The translations under genes were made by a program, and so were the position numbers. Positions 23,175 through 31,655 of a stretch of DNA of 35,443 nucleotides are shown here, one piece after another. The DNA comes from Nitrospirota bacterium (lineage in GTDB: Bacteria > Nitrospirota > Thermodesulfovibrionia > Thermodesulfovibrionales > UBA6898): positions 1 to 35,443 of the forward strand of contig JAKAIE010000032.1 in the NCBI GenBank assembly GCA_021814475.1. The letters are read 5' to 3'. The number at the start of each line of letters is the position of its first letter. Position 1 is the first letter of the stretch. The notes below the pieces were generated by a model, which was given only the letters and a program-made list of their open reading frames with translations, was not told where the DNA came from and ran no database searches.

Positions 23175-24383
23175 TCAGATCTGGTCCAGTGCCTGTTTCA
23201 GGTCGGCGATCAGGTCGTCGACGTCCTCGAGACCCAGGGCGAGCCTGACAAGGTTGTCGACCATGCCGATGTTCCTGCGATATTCTTCCGAATAGTCGAA
23301 GAAGGACATCGCCCACATCTGGGTGACGAGGCTCTCGCTGCCCCCGAGGCTCGGGGTGATAAGGAAGAGGTCGAGCGCATCGATGAACTTCCTCGTCTCC
23401 GCGTTTCCGCCCTTTACCAGGAAGCTGATGACGCTGCCGAAGCCCTTCATCTGCTCCATAGCGATCTTGTGGTCAGGATGGGATTCGAGGGCCGGGTACC
23501 AGACCTTCTCGATCTTCGGGTGGGCCTCCAGCATCTGCGCGATCGCAAGTCCGGCCCTGTTGTGGTGCTCCATGCGCATGCCGAAGGTCTTGAGTCCCCG
23601 TTCGAGCAGAAAGCAGGTGAGAGGGCCGGGTGTCGCCCCCAGCATGCGCTGCATCTTGTAGAGGTCGGTCATCAGGGGCGCCGAGCCGAGAGCCACTCCC
23701 GCCATCAGGTCGTTGTGGCCGCCCATGTATTTTGTTGCAGAGTGGAGGACCACGTCCACGCCCATCTCGATCGGCTTTATGTTATATGGCGTGGCTAGTG
23801 TCGCGTCGATGATCGTCATGATCCTGCGCGCCTTCGCCACCTTCACGATGGCAGGGATATCGAGCACGCGCAGATAGGGATTCGTCGGGGACTCCGTAAA
23901 TATGATATTCGTGCTGGGCTTGATCGCCTTTTCGATCGCATCGGCGGTAGGGTCGGCAATCGAGTAGTCCATGCCGAACTTCCCGAGGAAATTCGTTGCA
24001 AAGTCCCTTGTCTGGCGGTAGCAGTCGCCGGTGAAGATGATATGCCCCCCGGGCTTCATGAATGTCATGATCGTCAGCAGGACCGCCGCCATACCGGAGG
24101 AGTAGAGCACCGCCTTCTCTGCGCCTTCGAGCGCCGCAAGCTTGCGCTCGGTCTCCTGCTGGGTGGGGTTGCCGTAGCGCGCGTACTCATGCTCGCGGAT
24201 CACCTTTCCCTGTCCCTTGGCCCGCATAAAGTCTTCGACCTCGTCTGCGGTGTCGAAATAGTAATTCGAGGTATGCATGATCGGGGTCGACACGGCGTGA
24301 TGGGCCTTGGGAAGACGGCCGAGGCCGTGTATGGCGAGCGTGGCCGGATGCCACTTCGACGGGTCCGAGGGTTTCTTAGACAT
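23175..24383 (-). CDS. Trans-sulfuration PLP enzyme, cystathionine gamma-synthase-like
   Basis: PLP-dependent Cys/Met-metabolism enzyme of 402 aa, probably making cystathionine or homocysteine from an activated homoserine. It shows [34 protein letters not shown] (PLP-phosphate and Tyr/Arg contacts from the neighbouring subunit), the Asp in [15 protein letters not shown], the Schiff-base Lys in [16 protein letters not shown] (about residue 218) and the Ser-Leu-Gly-Gly-x-Glu-Ser motif ([13 protein letters not shown]). The family cannot be split reliably into CGS, cystathionine lyase, or O-acetyl/O-succinyl homoserine sulfhydrylase by eye. The gene overlaps threonine synthase by eight bases, which places both enzymes at the homoserine branch point and favours a biosynthetic synthase. 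Confidence 0.88.
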   Translation of the reverse strand: MSKKPSDPSKWHPATLAIHGLGRLPKAHHAVSTPIMHTSNYYFDTADEVEDFMRAKGQGKVIREHEYARYGNPTQQETERKLAALEGAEKAVLYSSGMAAVLLTIMTFMKPGGHIIFTGDCYRQTRDFATNFLGKFGMDYSIADPTADAIEKAIKPSTNIIFTESPTNPYLRVLDIPAIVKVAKARRIMTIIDATLATPYNIKPIEMGVDVVLHSATKYMGGHNDLMAGVALGSAPLMTDLYKMQRMLGATPGPLTCFLLERGLKTFGMRMEHHNRAGLAIAQMLEAHPKIEKVWYPALESHPDHKIAMEQMKGFGSVISFLVKGGNAETRKFIDALDLFLITPSLGGSESLVTQMWAMSFFDYSEEYRRNIGMVDNLVRLALGLEDVDDLIADLKQALDQI

Positions 24384-25722
24384 TCTGTTCTCTCCTTTTC
24401 TTAAGCGCGTGTTTGAGGGCTTCCTTTACGGCCTCAACGGTCGGCGGGAGCTCTATAGGTTTGTTTGCGAAACGGCAGGGGAAGTCCAGCGCCTCTTCGT
24501 GGTACTGGACCTTGAAATCGGTGAACTTCAGACCGTGCGCGGTCGAGATGACGACGACGTGCTCGGACCTGTCTATCTTGCCGGCCTTCAGCAGCTTGAT
24601 CATGCCTGCCAGGGCAACGCCGGTGTGCGGGCAGTTGAACATGCCGGTGGTGTCTCCGAGGGCAGCGGCATCTGCCAGTTCCTGCTCCGTGGCGTCCACG
24701 ACGATCCCGTTGAACTGCTTCAGTGTGCGGATCGCCTTTTCGATACTGACCGGATTGCCTATCTGGATGGCGCTGGCGAGTGTCTTCTGCGCCTGGATCG
24801 GCTCATAGCTCTCGAAGTTCTTCAGGTATGAGCGGTAGAGCGGATTGGCCCGTTCGGCCTGGGCAACGACGATCCGCGGCAGCCGGGCTATCAGCCCGAG
24901 GTCGCGCATCATCAGGAGGCCGCTGCCGAGGGCCGAGACGTTCCCGAGGTTGCCGCCGGGGATGATGATCACGTCCGGGATCTCCCAGTCGAACTGTTGG
25001 ACGATCTCGATGCCGACTGTCTTCTGCCCTTCAACTCGGAGGGAGTTCATCGAGTTGGCGAGGTAGATCGTCTCGTCCTTAGTGATCTCCCGCACCACCT
25101 TCATGCAGCCGTCGAAGTCGGTATCGAGGGAGAGCACCAGGGCGCCGTTGGCGATCGGCTGGACCAGCTGGGCTGTCGAGATCTTGCCCTTCGGGAGAAG
25201 GACGATCGACTGTATGCCGGCCGCTGCGCAGTAGACGGCCAGGGCTGCGGAGGTGTCTCCGGTCGAGGCGCAGGCGACCGCCTGGATCGGGGCGCCCTCG
25301 CTTATCATCTGTTTCACCTGCGAGACGAGGACCGTCATCCCGAGGTCCTTGAACGAGCCGCTGTGGGAATTGCCGCAGAGCTTGATCCAGAGGTTGTCCA
25401 GTCCGATTATCCTGCCGAACCGCTCGGCCCAGAAGAGGTTCGTCCCGCCTTCGTAGAGGGAGACGATGTTGTCGTCGGCGATCTGGGGGAGTATCCATTC
25501 CTTTTTGCCCCAGACACCGGAGCCGTAAGGCCACTGGGTCGATTTGTAACGTTCCTCGAAGAGTTTCATCCAGGCCTTGGCATCGCGGCGCGCGAGCGCC
25601 TGCATATCGTGCCGCACCTCGAGAAGCGAGTCGCAGCTCTTGCAGCGGTAGATGATCGTGTTGAGCGGGTATCGCTCGTTGCAATTCTCGTTGATGCACT
25701 GGAACCAGGCTTTGTAAGTCAT
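24376..25722 (-). CDS. thrC: Threonine synthase
   Basis: PLP enzyme converting O-phosphohomoserine to threonine; 448 aa. An N-terminal zinc-ribbon-like segment holds Cys pairs ([20 protein letters not shown]), as in one class of bacterial and archaeal threonine synthases. The substrate loop ([16 protein letters not shown]) and the Schiff-base Lys in [15 protein letters not shown] (about residue 125) are followed by the Gly-rich phosphate cup and [19 protein letters not shown] 25722 is preferred over an ATG at 25731 because AAGGATG precedes it at normal spacing. It overlaps the trans-sulfuration gene by eight bases. An inverted repeat and a -10-like element lie upstream. Confidence 0.93.
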   Translation of the reverse strand: MTYKAWFQCINENCNERYPLNTIIYRCKSCDSLLEVRHDMQALARRDAKAWMKLFEERYKSTQWPYGSGVWGKKEWILPQIADDNIVSLYEGGTNLFWAERFGRIIGLDNLWIKLCGNSHSGSFKDLGMTVLVSQVKQMISEGAPIQAVACASTGDTSAALAVYCAAAGIQSIVLLPKGKISTAQLVQPIANGALVLSLDTDFDGCMKVVREITKDETIYLANSMNSLRVEGQKTVGIEIVQQFDWEIPDVIIIPGGNLGNVSALGSGLLMMRDLGLIARLPRIVVAQAERANPLYRSYLKNFESYEPIQAQKTLASAIQIGNPVSIEKAIRTLKQFNGIVVDATEQELADAAALGDTTGMFNCPHTGVALAGMIKLLKAGKIDRSEHVVVISTAHGLKFTDFKVQYHEEALDFPCRFANKPIELPPTVEAVKEALKHALKKRREQNV

Positions 25723-25743
25723 AAATACCATCCTTGCTTAGTG

Positions 25744-25788
25744 ACCGGCTCGGCCGGTTTTCGTCGCTCAAAAATGAAGAATATCATA
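25744..25788 (-). promoter_or_regulatory. Possible leader of thrC: -10 element and small hairpin
   Basis: On the minus strand, TATGAT (25783-25788; five of six consensus bases) lacks a clear -35. Within the leader an ACCGGC/GCCGGT 6-bp hairpin with a three-base loop (25744-25758) lies just before the ribosome-binding site. No leader peptide or T-box-like sequence was found. Confidence 0.35.
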
Positions 25789-25838
25789 ATGATCCAATGA
25801 TGATCAAATCCAAAGTGATACTGAAGGTTCCCTCCTCA

Positions 25839-26513
25839 TCAAAGTTCCTTCATGACCCCCTGTGACATGCGGAGCTGCCGGGACGCCTGCTGCGCCAGCT
25901 GGAGGTTATGGGTGATGAGGACGAAGGTGATGTCCTTTTCTTTATTGAGACGGTGAAAGAGTTTCATGATCTCAGCCTCGGTCTCTTCATCAAGGTCTCC
26001 GGTAGGCTCGTCGGCAAGGATCACCTCCGGGTTGTTCATCAGCGCCCGCGCGATAGCAACCCGCCTCTGCTGACCGCCGGACAGTTCATGGGGATACGCC
26101 TCTGTCCGGTCTCCGAGGCCGACAATGGAAAGATATTCTGCTGCGCGGGCGGCTCCTTCATGCCTCCGCGCCGCACTGAAGAGCCCAGGCAGGAGGACGT
26201 TTTCCCTGGCGGTGAGGATAGGCAGGAGGCTGGCGAACTGAAACATGAATCCGACTTTGTCGTTCCGGTACTGCGACAGCCGGTTGTCGTCGAATGAAGA
26301 TATATCGCTCCCCTCGAAGATGATCCTTCCTGAACTGGGCCTGATGACCCCGCCGATCATCGAAAGGAGGGTGGTCTTTCCTGAGCCTGAGTGCCCCACG
26401 ATCGAGACGAATTCTCCCTTTTCGATCTTCATGCTGACGTTATCGACTGCCCTGATCTCCATGCCGCTGATCGGATATACCTTCGAGACCCCGAAGACCT
26501 CGATCTGCGCCAT
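25839..26513 (-). CDS. ABC transporter ATP-binding protein (LolD/MacB type)
   Basis: Cytoplasmic ATPase subunit of 224 aa that pairs with the upstream FtsX-like permease. Walker A GHSGSGKTTLL (about residues 40-50), Q-loop in MFQFASLLPILTARENVLLPG, signature LSGGQQRRVAIARAL, Walker B VILADEPTGDLDEET and the switch His in FVLITHN are all present. These features and the length match the LolD/MacB/SalX group that powers mechanotransmission or lipoprotein release rather than classical import. The start has AAGGAGGG just upstream, inside the permease 3' end, with two bases between the genes. No dedicated substrate can be named. Confidence 0.9.
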   Translation of the reverse strand: MAQIEVFGVSKVYPISGMEIRAVDNVSMKIEKGEFVSIVGHSGSGKTTLLSMIGGVIRPSSGRIIFEGSDISSFDDNRLSQYRNDKVGFMFQFASLLPILTARENVLLPGLFSAARRHEGAARAAEYLSIVGLGDRTEAYPHELSGGQQRRVAIARALMNNPEVILADEPTGDLDEETEAEIMKLFHRLNKEKDITFVLITHNLQLAQQASRQLRMSQGVMKEL

Positions 26514-26515
26514 CT

Positions 26516-27715
26516 CTATCCCTCCTTCATCGCCGACAGCGGCTCCATCTTTTTCATCCTCTGTATTGGGAAGAGGGCGCCGGTGATGCAGATGCCCGTC
26601 CCCGCGAGAAAACAGAGCGCGGCGATCGTCAGCCTCTCTGCAACGCTCAGGTTGTTCGACAGGCTCCTCAGGATCGTGAAACCCTTTGCCAGGAGGAGGG
26701 AGAGCGCAGTGCCTGATGCAGCGCCGAGGATGCTTCCGGTCAGCCCGATGATGAGGACTTCAAGAAGGAAGATCCTGACTATATGAGACTGCCGCGCTCC
26801 GATCGCCCTCATGATGCCGATCTCCCGCGCCCGCTCATTGGCGATCGCCGAAAAAACAGCCCATACCAGAAAGACCGAAAGCAGGGAGGCGAGGGTGATT
26901 GTGACCATGAATATCCTGTTTATATCCCGCAGGGTCTGGATAAGCCCCTTCCCGATGTCTTTTCTCGCGACAGCGTCGACTTCTATGACAGAGTTCTGGA
27001 TGTCGCTGTATACCTTGAAGATATCCGCGCCTTTTTTTACCTTGAGGAAGACGATTGATATCTGATCGGGTTTTATGGACGATTTACCCTTCCTGATGAT
27101 ATCGGCGATGTTTCCTTCGTCGATGAACATAGCCGTGTCCAGGCCGGTGCCGGTCTTGTCGAGGACTCCGACCATCTTGAAGGCGTTCCCAAAGAGCATG
27201 CTGTCAACATCAACCAGCCCGATATCGATGTTGAAGGCGGATTCGTTGCCGACGAGCGCCTCGCCCTTTTTGAGCTTCCTGCCGAAACTCTTCTGCAGCC
27301 ATGGGCGGATCACGAAATCTGTGTCCTGGTTGAATGCGACGACGACCGTATCGGGAACGTCGCAGCAGAGCCCGCCGAGGCTGACGAGGTATGTCTGGTA
27401 TGTCATTTTATCGATCCCGTCAATCGCCTTCAGTTTCTGCAGCACGACATCCTTGTCCATATAAAATGATTTGACCTTGTTTTCGAGAAGTACGTCCTCG
27501 GCCGCGCCCCGCGAACCCTTCGGCACGACGATCAGGTCAGCGCCGAGACGGTCCGTGGTGATCCTTATGCTCGCATTCACCCGCTGTACGAATGACGCCG
27601 CAAAGACCAGGACCGAAACGAAGAGCCAGATCGCGGCAACCAGGATGAGCGTCCGAAGATATTTTCTCTTCAGGTTCCTGTATGCGAGCGAAAAAAAAGT
27701 GAAGTCATTTCCCAT
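26516..27715 (-). CDS. FtsX-like ABC transporter permease (MacB type)
   Basis: Inner-membrane permease of 399 aa with the MacB topology: one N-terminal transmembrane helix (TLILVAAIWLFVSVLVFAASF), a large periplasmic MacB-PCD domain of about 220 residues, and three C-terminal helices with the FtsX motif (VWAVFSAIANERAREIGIMRAIGARQSHI). The periplasmic part contains a Cys-Cys pair (SLGGLCCDVPDTVV), which I do not expect in LolC/E or MacB. ATG 27715 is used; a TTG at 27727 overlaps the same short leader. A TATACT hexamer lies 13 bases upstream, and there is no strong ribosome-binding site. It works with the ATPase two bases downstream. The preceding gene is a secreted cytochrome, so a link to metal, redox or envelope homeostasis is possible. 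Confidence 0.87.
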   Translation of the reverse strand: MGNDFTFFSLAYRNLKRKYLRTLILVAAIWLFVSVLVFAASFVQRVNASIRITTDRLGADLIVVPKGSRGAAEDVLLENKVKSFYMDKDVVLQKLKAIDGIDKMTYQTYLVSLGGLCCDVPDTVVVAFNQDTDFVIRPWLQKSFGRKLKKGEALVGNESAFNIDIGLVDVDSMLFGNAFKMVGVLDKTGTGLDTAMFIDEGNIADIIRKGKSSIKPDQISIVFLKVKKGADIFKVYSDIQNSVIEVDAVARKDIGKGLIQTLRDINRIFMVTITLASLLSVFLVWAVFSAIANERAREIGIMRAIGARQSHIVRIFLLEVLIIGLTGSILGAASGTALSLLLAKGFTILRSLSNNLSVAERLTIAALCFLAGTGICITGALFPIQRMKKMEPLSAMKEG

Positions 27716-27762
27716 GGCGGCTGTCAATAGTATAGAGGATACGGGATATTCTTTACTATGCC

Positions 27763-27820
27763 GTTTCGGTTGCCGGAGGAGGCGGGGCGCCCCGGAGGGC
27801 GCCCCGCGGTTAGCCGAAAC
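27763..27820 (-). terminator. Long hairpin after the cytochrome gene
   Basis: A perfect 11-bp core (GCGGGGCGCCC / GGGCGCCCCGC, 27782-27807) with a four-base loop is flanked by a second arm (GTTTCGG / CCGAAAC, 27763-27769 and 27814-27820). It starts four bases after the cytochrome stop and lies before the ABC permease gene. There is no T-run, so it may attenuate or protect the upstream message. Confidence 0.6.
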
Positions 27821-27823
27821 CGC

Positions 27824-28960
27824 CTACTTTTTGAAATTGGTGTCGAGACCGCAGAGTACGGCCGACTTGTCACCGAGCCCCATGCCCTTGTGGCAGTCGA
27901 AACATACCGACTTGGTCTTGCCGATCAACTTCTTCGCATCGACGTCATAGACCATCAGGACGCCGTCAGTGATCTTCTTGTCCTGGATCGGCTTGCCTTC
28001 GATATCGCAGCTCTGCGTGTCGTTGCTCCTGAGCGTGAGGATCGCGTATTTGCCGTCGGGTGTCGGCATCGCGTCATGGTTTTCGCCCATCGGCTGGGTT
28101 ATCTTCTCGTCGACGACCTTCAGCGTCTTCGCGTCGAGGAGGAGGAACCTGTCGGCGGCAGACTGGAATATGAGCGTGTCATCAGGGCTGAAGTACTCCC
28201 TGAAGGTGATCGTCTTGCCCGGTTCGCCGGTGTAACTTGAGCGTGCCAGCACCTTCAGCTTCCCTTTCTCCAGGGCAGGAAGGTCTACCATCACGAAGTC
28301 GATCTTGCCGTTCAGCTTGCCGTCGTCGCCCTTCATCGTCATCGTAAGGATGAACTTCTTCATGTCGTGTGAGTTTGTTCCGTGAAGGAAAATATAAGAA
28401 CCTTCCTTGTATCCGAGGTCGCTGATAAATACCCGGTGCTTATGTTCCAGCGTTTTTTTACTGAAGACATCGATAAAGGCCTCCGAGCCCATGAACACAG
28501 GCAGATAAGATACCTTCGTCTGGCCGGACGCGCAATAGATCGGTCCCTTCTCGCCGGGCGCCCTTTTGTCAGGATCGAGAGCCACATCCTTGATGATTTT
28601 GCCGGTCTTCAGGTCGGTCTTGCCGATATGCATCTTGCCGTTGTCGAGCTTGTAGGTGGACCAGAACATCACCGAGTTATCGTTGACATCGATGCGCGGG
28701 TCGTGGGTGGGGTGGGTATGGCTGTCGCCGATGATGACCCTGTCAAGATTGGCCACGCTGATCGGATCGGCGGCGTTGTTCGGATCGATCGTTATGTCGG
28801 CCTTGGCAAAGTGTCCGCCCATGCCGGCGACAAAGGTGGTTCCTGCGTATGTCTTCTTCGCTGCTGTGACGATCGCTGTATTTGAATCGACCGTTGTATA
28901 GGCGAGGTATCCGCCGAAGGCGATCGCTGCTGATACTGCAATTGACAAGACTTTCTTCAT
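27824..28960 (-). CDS. Secreted monohaem c-type cytochrome with propeller-like repeats
   Basis: A 378-aa exported protein with a single haem-binding motif, CFDCH (Cys353 to His357), close to the C-terminus. The N-terminus is a signal or membrane anchor (VLSIAVSAAIAFGGYLAYTTV) without an obvious cleavage site. The middle has repeats of strand-rich segments ending in ISVANLDRVIIGD, DNSVMFWSTYKLDNGKMHIGKTDLKTGKI, FLLLDAKTLKVVDEKI and VLMVYDVDAKKLIGKT, similar to blades of YVTN/NHL or nitrous-oxide-reductase-like propellers. Several His-rich motifs (GDSHTHPTHDPRID, GENHDAMPTPDGKYA) could bind metal. The ribosome-binding site GGGGAGA precedes the ATG. No known family name is claimed; an electron-carrying role in the periplasm is inferred from the haem motif. 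Confidence 0.82.
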   Translation of the reverse strand: MKKVLSIAVSAAIAFGGYLAYTTVDSNTAIVTAAKKTYAGTTFVAGMGGHFAKADITIDPNNAADPISVANLDRVIIGDSHTHPTHDPRIDVNDNSVMFWSTYKLDNGKMHIGKTDLKTGKIIKDVALDPDKRAPGEKGPIYCASGQTKVSYLPVFMGSEAFIDVFSKKTLEHKHRVFISDLGYKEGSYIFLHGTNSHDMKKFILTMTMKGDDGKLNGKIDFVMVDLPALEKGKLKVLARSSYTGEPGKTITFREYFSPDDTLIFQSAADRFLLLDAKTLKVVDEKITQPMGENHDAMPTPDGKYAILTLRSNDTQSCDIEGKPIQDKKITDGVLMVYDVDAKKLIGKTKSVCFDCHKGMGLGDKSAVLCGLDTNFKK

Positions 28961-29000
28961 AATTTCTTTTCTCCCCTTAATTCTGTTATTTTTCGGAAAA

Positions 29001-29006
29001 ATTATA
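29001..29006 (-). promoter_or_regulatory. -10 element of the cytochrome gene
   Basis: A perfect TATAAT on the minus strand, with only a weak -35 match (GGGATA, 18 bases away). It lies 40 bases before the ATG at 28960, leaving room for the ribosome-binding site. Confidence 0.5.
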
Positions 29007-29185
29007 CCCTGGAAAAAGCGTTCGTATCCCTTTGCCCACCCCCTTTATCCCTGAATGTATTTCCATAAAATATGGATGTTTGCACATACCAATGGCATCG
29101 TGTCTGGAGAATCTGTGAAGCTGCGGATGCAGCCTGAGGAATGTTTCCCGGGGACGCGGTAGAGGGTCTCAGTGCCAATTCAGCG

Positions 29186-29467
29186 CTAATAAGGAATAAC
29201 GGTATCAAATTCTGTCAGCCTCCCGGCGATCTCCTCTGTCGTCAGCTGCTCAAATCCCTTTTCCTGCCCGGCATCCTGCTTATTCGACAGGATCCTGACT
29301 CCGACCTCCCCCAGCATCTCGAGATTCATGGTGATCGCCGCGTCGTCGGACAACGGGATATTCATTATAAAGACGGTCACCTCGTCATCCGCAAGGGTGA
29401 GGCCTATAGCCATTCTCAGCGCCTCAGCCTGTCTTTTTCTCACAAGTACCGCGATCCTTTTTTTCAT
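29186..29467 (-). CDS. DsrE-like small protein
   Basis: A 93-aa protein that resembles small DsrE/DsrF-like proteins: a strand-helix start (KKRIAVLVRKRQAEALRMAIGLTLADDEVTVFIMN), a middle Asn-rich segment (LEMLGEVGVRILSNKQDAG), and an end LTTEEIAGRLTEFDTVIPY, a pattern I associate with small proteins of sulfur-metabolising anaerobes. No conserved Cys (as needed for sulfur transfer in DsrE) is visible, so this copy may not carry sulfur. GAGGT six bases before the ATG supports the start. It stands alone between the cytochrome gene and the glycosyltransferase on the other strand. The family call is by recall; the function is open. Confidence 0.6.
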   Translation of the reverse strand: MKKRIAVLVRKRQAEALRMAIGLTLADDEVTVFIMNIPLSDDAAITMNLEMLGEVGVRILSNKQDAGQEKGFEQLTTEEIAGRLTEFDTVIPY

Positions 29468-29563
29468 CGATACCTCATGACGCCCGGGACATCATTGTTA
29501 CATAAATGAACGGTCCAGTCAAGGGAAAAAGGCAGGTCATGGACTCTCCCCGGGCATTTATTC

Positions 29564-29569
29564 CATAAT
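29564..29569 (+). promoter_or_regulatory. Possible -10 element of the glycosyltransferase/radical SAM pair
   Basis: CATAAT, within CATAATAATAA, ends eight bases before the ATG at 29578. There is no Shine-Dalgarno sequence between them and no clear -35. It is placed for a leaderless or nearly leaderless transcript. Confidence 0.4.
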
Positions 29570-29577
29570 AATAACGC

Positions 29578-30573
29578 ATGGATACGCGCATCTCGGTCAT
29601 TATTCCGAACTATAACGGCGGCAGGACGATCGGTCAGTGCCTGGAAGCGGTTTTTGCCTCCGACTTTTCACGCTTCGAGGTGATCGTTGTCGACGACTGC
29701 TCTGATGACGGCTCGGTCGGGATCATCGGCCGTTTCCCCTGCAGGCTCATTCAACTCGGCATTCGGTCCGGGGCTTCAAAGGCGCGCAACGAAGGCGCCA
29801 GGCAGAGCAGGGGGGAGATCCTCTTCTTTATCGATGCCGACTGCCTCGTGATGCCCCATACCCTTTCGGTCGTTGATGCGACGATCACCGGCCATGAAAA
29901 GACCGTCTATGGCGGCACCTACACTCCGCTCCCCCATGATACCGATTTCTACAGCCGATTTCAGTCGGTCTTCATCAACTACTCCGAAACGAGGAAGGCG
30001 GAACCTGACTACATCGCGAGCCACGCGATGGTGATCGAAAGGGGCCTTTTCCTCGAACACAACGGCTTCCCCGAGGTTTTTCTGCCGATCATCGAGGATG
30101 TGGAATTCAGCCACCGTCTTCGCAGGGCAGGGGTGCGGCTCCGGATGAAACCGGAGATCCAGGTGAGGCATATCTTCCACTTCACCTTCAGAAGGTCAAT
30201 GCGCAATGCCTTCAGAAAGTCCCTCTTCTGGACGATATACTCGATGCAGAGCAGAGGCATGACGAGCGATTCAGGCACGGCCTCGGTCGAGCTCAAGCTT
30301 AACGTGATGTCATGGTTCGCTGCTGTCTGCCTCCTCCTTCTTTTCGCGGCTACCGGAAACCGGATCTGCATCCCGGCAGCGGGTCTGGTCCTTCTCCTGA
30401 ACCTGGCGTTCAATCGGGGTTTCCTGAAGGCTATGCTCAGGGCCAGGGGGTTCGGGTTCGCCTCTGCCGGGGTGTTCTACTATTCGCTCGTCTATCCTGC
30501 TGCGGTTGCTGCGGGGGGGCTTTCGGGACTCCTGAGATACTACACCACTGATCGGGAAGGCCGGGAAGGGTGA
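29578..30573 (+). CDS. Family 2 glycosyltransferase with C-terminal membrane helices
   Basis: Membrane-associated GT2 enzyme of 331 aa. The GT-A domain has SVIIPNYNGGRTIGQCLEAV, the nucleotide-binding VIVVDDCSDDGS, the DxD-type motif FIDADCLV, and a catalytic-base region IIEDVEFSHRLRRAG. About 100 C-terminal residues hold two or three transmembrane helices (WFAAVCLLLLFAATG, CIPAAGLVLLLNLAF, AGVFYYSLVYPAAVAAG), so it likely adds a sugar to a lipid carrier or a membrane-bound acceptor. Its stop overlaps a possible GTG start of the radical SAM gene, so the pair is translationally coupled. The acceptor is unknown. No ribosome-binding site is seen before the ATG. Confidence 0.85.
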   Translation: MDTRISVIIPNYNGGRTIGQCLEAVFASDFSRFEVIVVDDCSDDGSVGIIGRFPCRLIQLGIRSGASKARNEGARQSRGEILFFIDADCLVMPHTLSVVDATITGHEKTVYGGTYTPLPHDTDFYSRFQSVFINYSETRKAEPDYIASHAMVIERGLFLEHNGFPEVFLPIIEDVEFSHRLRRAGVRLRMKPEIQVRHIFHFTFRRSMRNAFRKSLFWTIYSMQSRGMTSDSGTASVELKLNVMSWFAAVCLLLLFAATGNRICIPAAGLVLLLNLAFNRGFLKAMLRARGFGFASAGVFYYSLVYPAAVAAGGLSGLLRYYTTDREGREG

Positions 30574-30575
30574 CG

Positions 30576-31655
30576 ATGTATTCTCCCTTCAGACACGCGG
30601 GGTCGATTATCGCCAAGACCCGCCCGATCCATCTCACCTTTTTCCTGACGAGACGCTGCAATGCGAAGTGCCCTTTCTGTTTCTATCTGAAATCTGACGA
30701 TGCCCCGTTGCAGGGCGGCGAAGAGCTCTCGGACGGCGAGATTGAAAGGATATCACGGTCCTTCGGCACCCTCCTCTGGCTCGCCTTTTCAGGGGGGGAG
30801 ATCTTCCTGCGGGACGACCTGGTGGAGGTCGCCGGAACGTTTTACAGGAACAACAGGCCTGCGATCATGCTCTTCCCGACGAACGGGCTGCTGCCGGAAG
30901 TGATCAGGGAGAAGACGGAGGAGATACTCAGGGAGAGCACAAGAAGCACGGTTGCGGTCAAGCTGTCGCTCGACGGCCTCCACGACAGGCACGACGAGGT
31001 CCGCAGGACGCCGGGCAGCTACGAAAAGACGATGCGCACTTACAAGCTCCTCTCCGGTCTCGCCGACCGGTATCCGAACTTCGAACTCGGCATCAACACC
31101 GTCTTCTGCTCGGAGAACCAGGACGAGATGGATAATATCATCGATTTCGTGAAGGGGCTCGGCCAGGTCAGGACCCATACGATCTCCCTTGTCCGGGGCA
31201 ACCTCGCCGAAGAGGGGTTCAAGCGCGTCGACCGCCGGAAATACCGTGCCGCCATCGAGAGGCTCGAATGCAGCCTCAAGGACCGGACCGGGGCGACCTA
31301 CCGCTTCCGCGGGGCGAAGGTGAAGGCGGCGCAGGACATCCTTCAGAGGCGTCTGATCGACCGTACGGAGGAGAAGCAGAGGCGGCTGATCCCCTGCTAT
31401 GCCGGGAAGATCAACCTTGTCCTGCGGGAGAACGGTGACGTCTATCCCTGCGAGATACTGACGTCGAAGATGGGGAATATCCGTGATTCGGGATATGATA
31501 TCAATAAAGTGCTTGAGACGGCAGAGGCAGGGAAAATCCTTCGCTCGATCGGCGACGGTGAATGCTACTGCACGCACGAGTGCAACTTTATAACGAACAT
31601 CCTCTTCAACCCGAGGCTTTATCCGGGGTTGCTGAAAGAGTATCTGCAGCTTTGA
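30576..31655 (+). CDS. Radical SAM protein with SPASM-like C-terminal cysteines
   Basis: Enzyme of 359 aa with the 4Fe-4S motif CNAKCPFC (Cys28, Cys32, Cys35) near the start and the GGE motif (FSGGEIFLRDDLVEVAG). The C-terminal region has a set of Cys (CYAGKINLVLRENGDVYPCEIL, then ECYCTHECNF) that looks like a SPASM/twitch auxiliary cluster domain, common in peptide- and carbohydrate-modifying radical SAM enzymes. It follows the GT2 gene immediately; ATG 30576 is preferred because GGAAGGGTG precedes it, although a GTG at 30570 overlaps the GT stop. It probably modifies the same product as the glycosyltransferase. No precursor-peptide gene is obvious nearby. Confidence 0.88.
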   Translation: MYSPFRHAGSIIAKTRPIHLTFFLTRRCNAKCPFCFYLKSDDAPLQGGEELSDGEIERISRSFGTLLWLAFSGGEIFLRDDLVEVAGTFYRNNRPAIMLFPTNGLLPEVIREKTEEILRESTRSTVAVKLSLDGLHDRHDEVRRTPGSYEKTMRTYKLLSGLADRYPNFELGINTVFCSENQDEMDNIIDFVKGLGQVRTHTISLVRGNLAEEGFKRVDRRKYRAAIERLECSLKDRTGATYRFRGAKVKAAQDILQRRLIDRTEEKQRRLIPCYAGKINLVLRENGDVYPCEILTSKMGNIRDSGYDINKVLETAEAGKILRSIGDGECYCTHECNFITNILFNPRLYPGLLKEYLQL

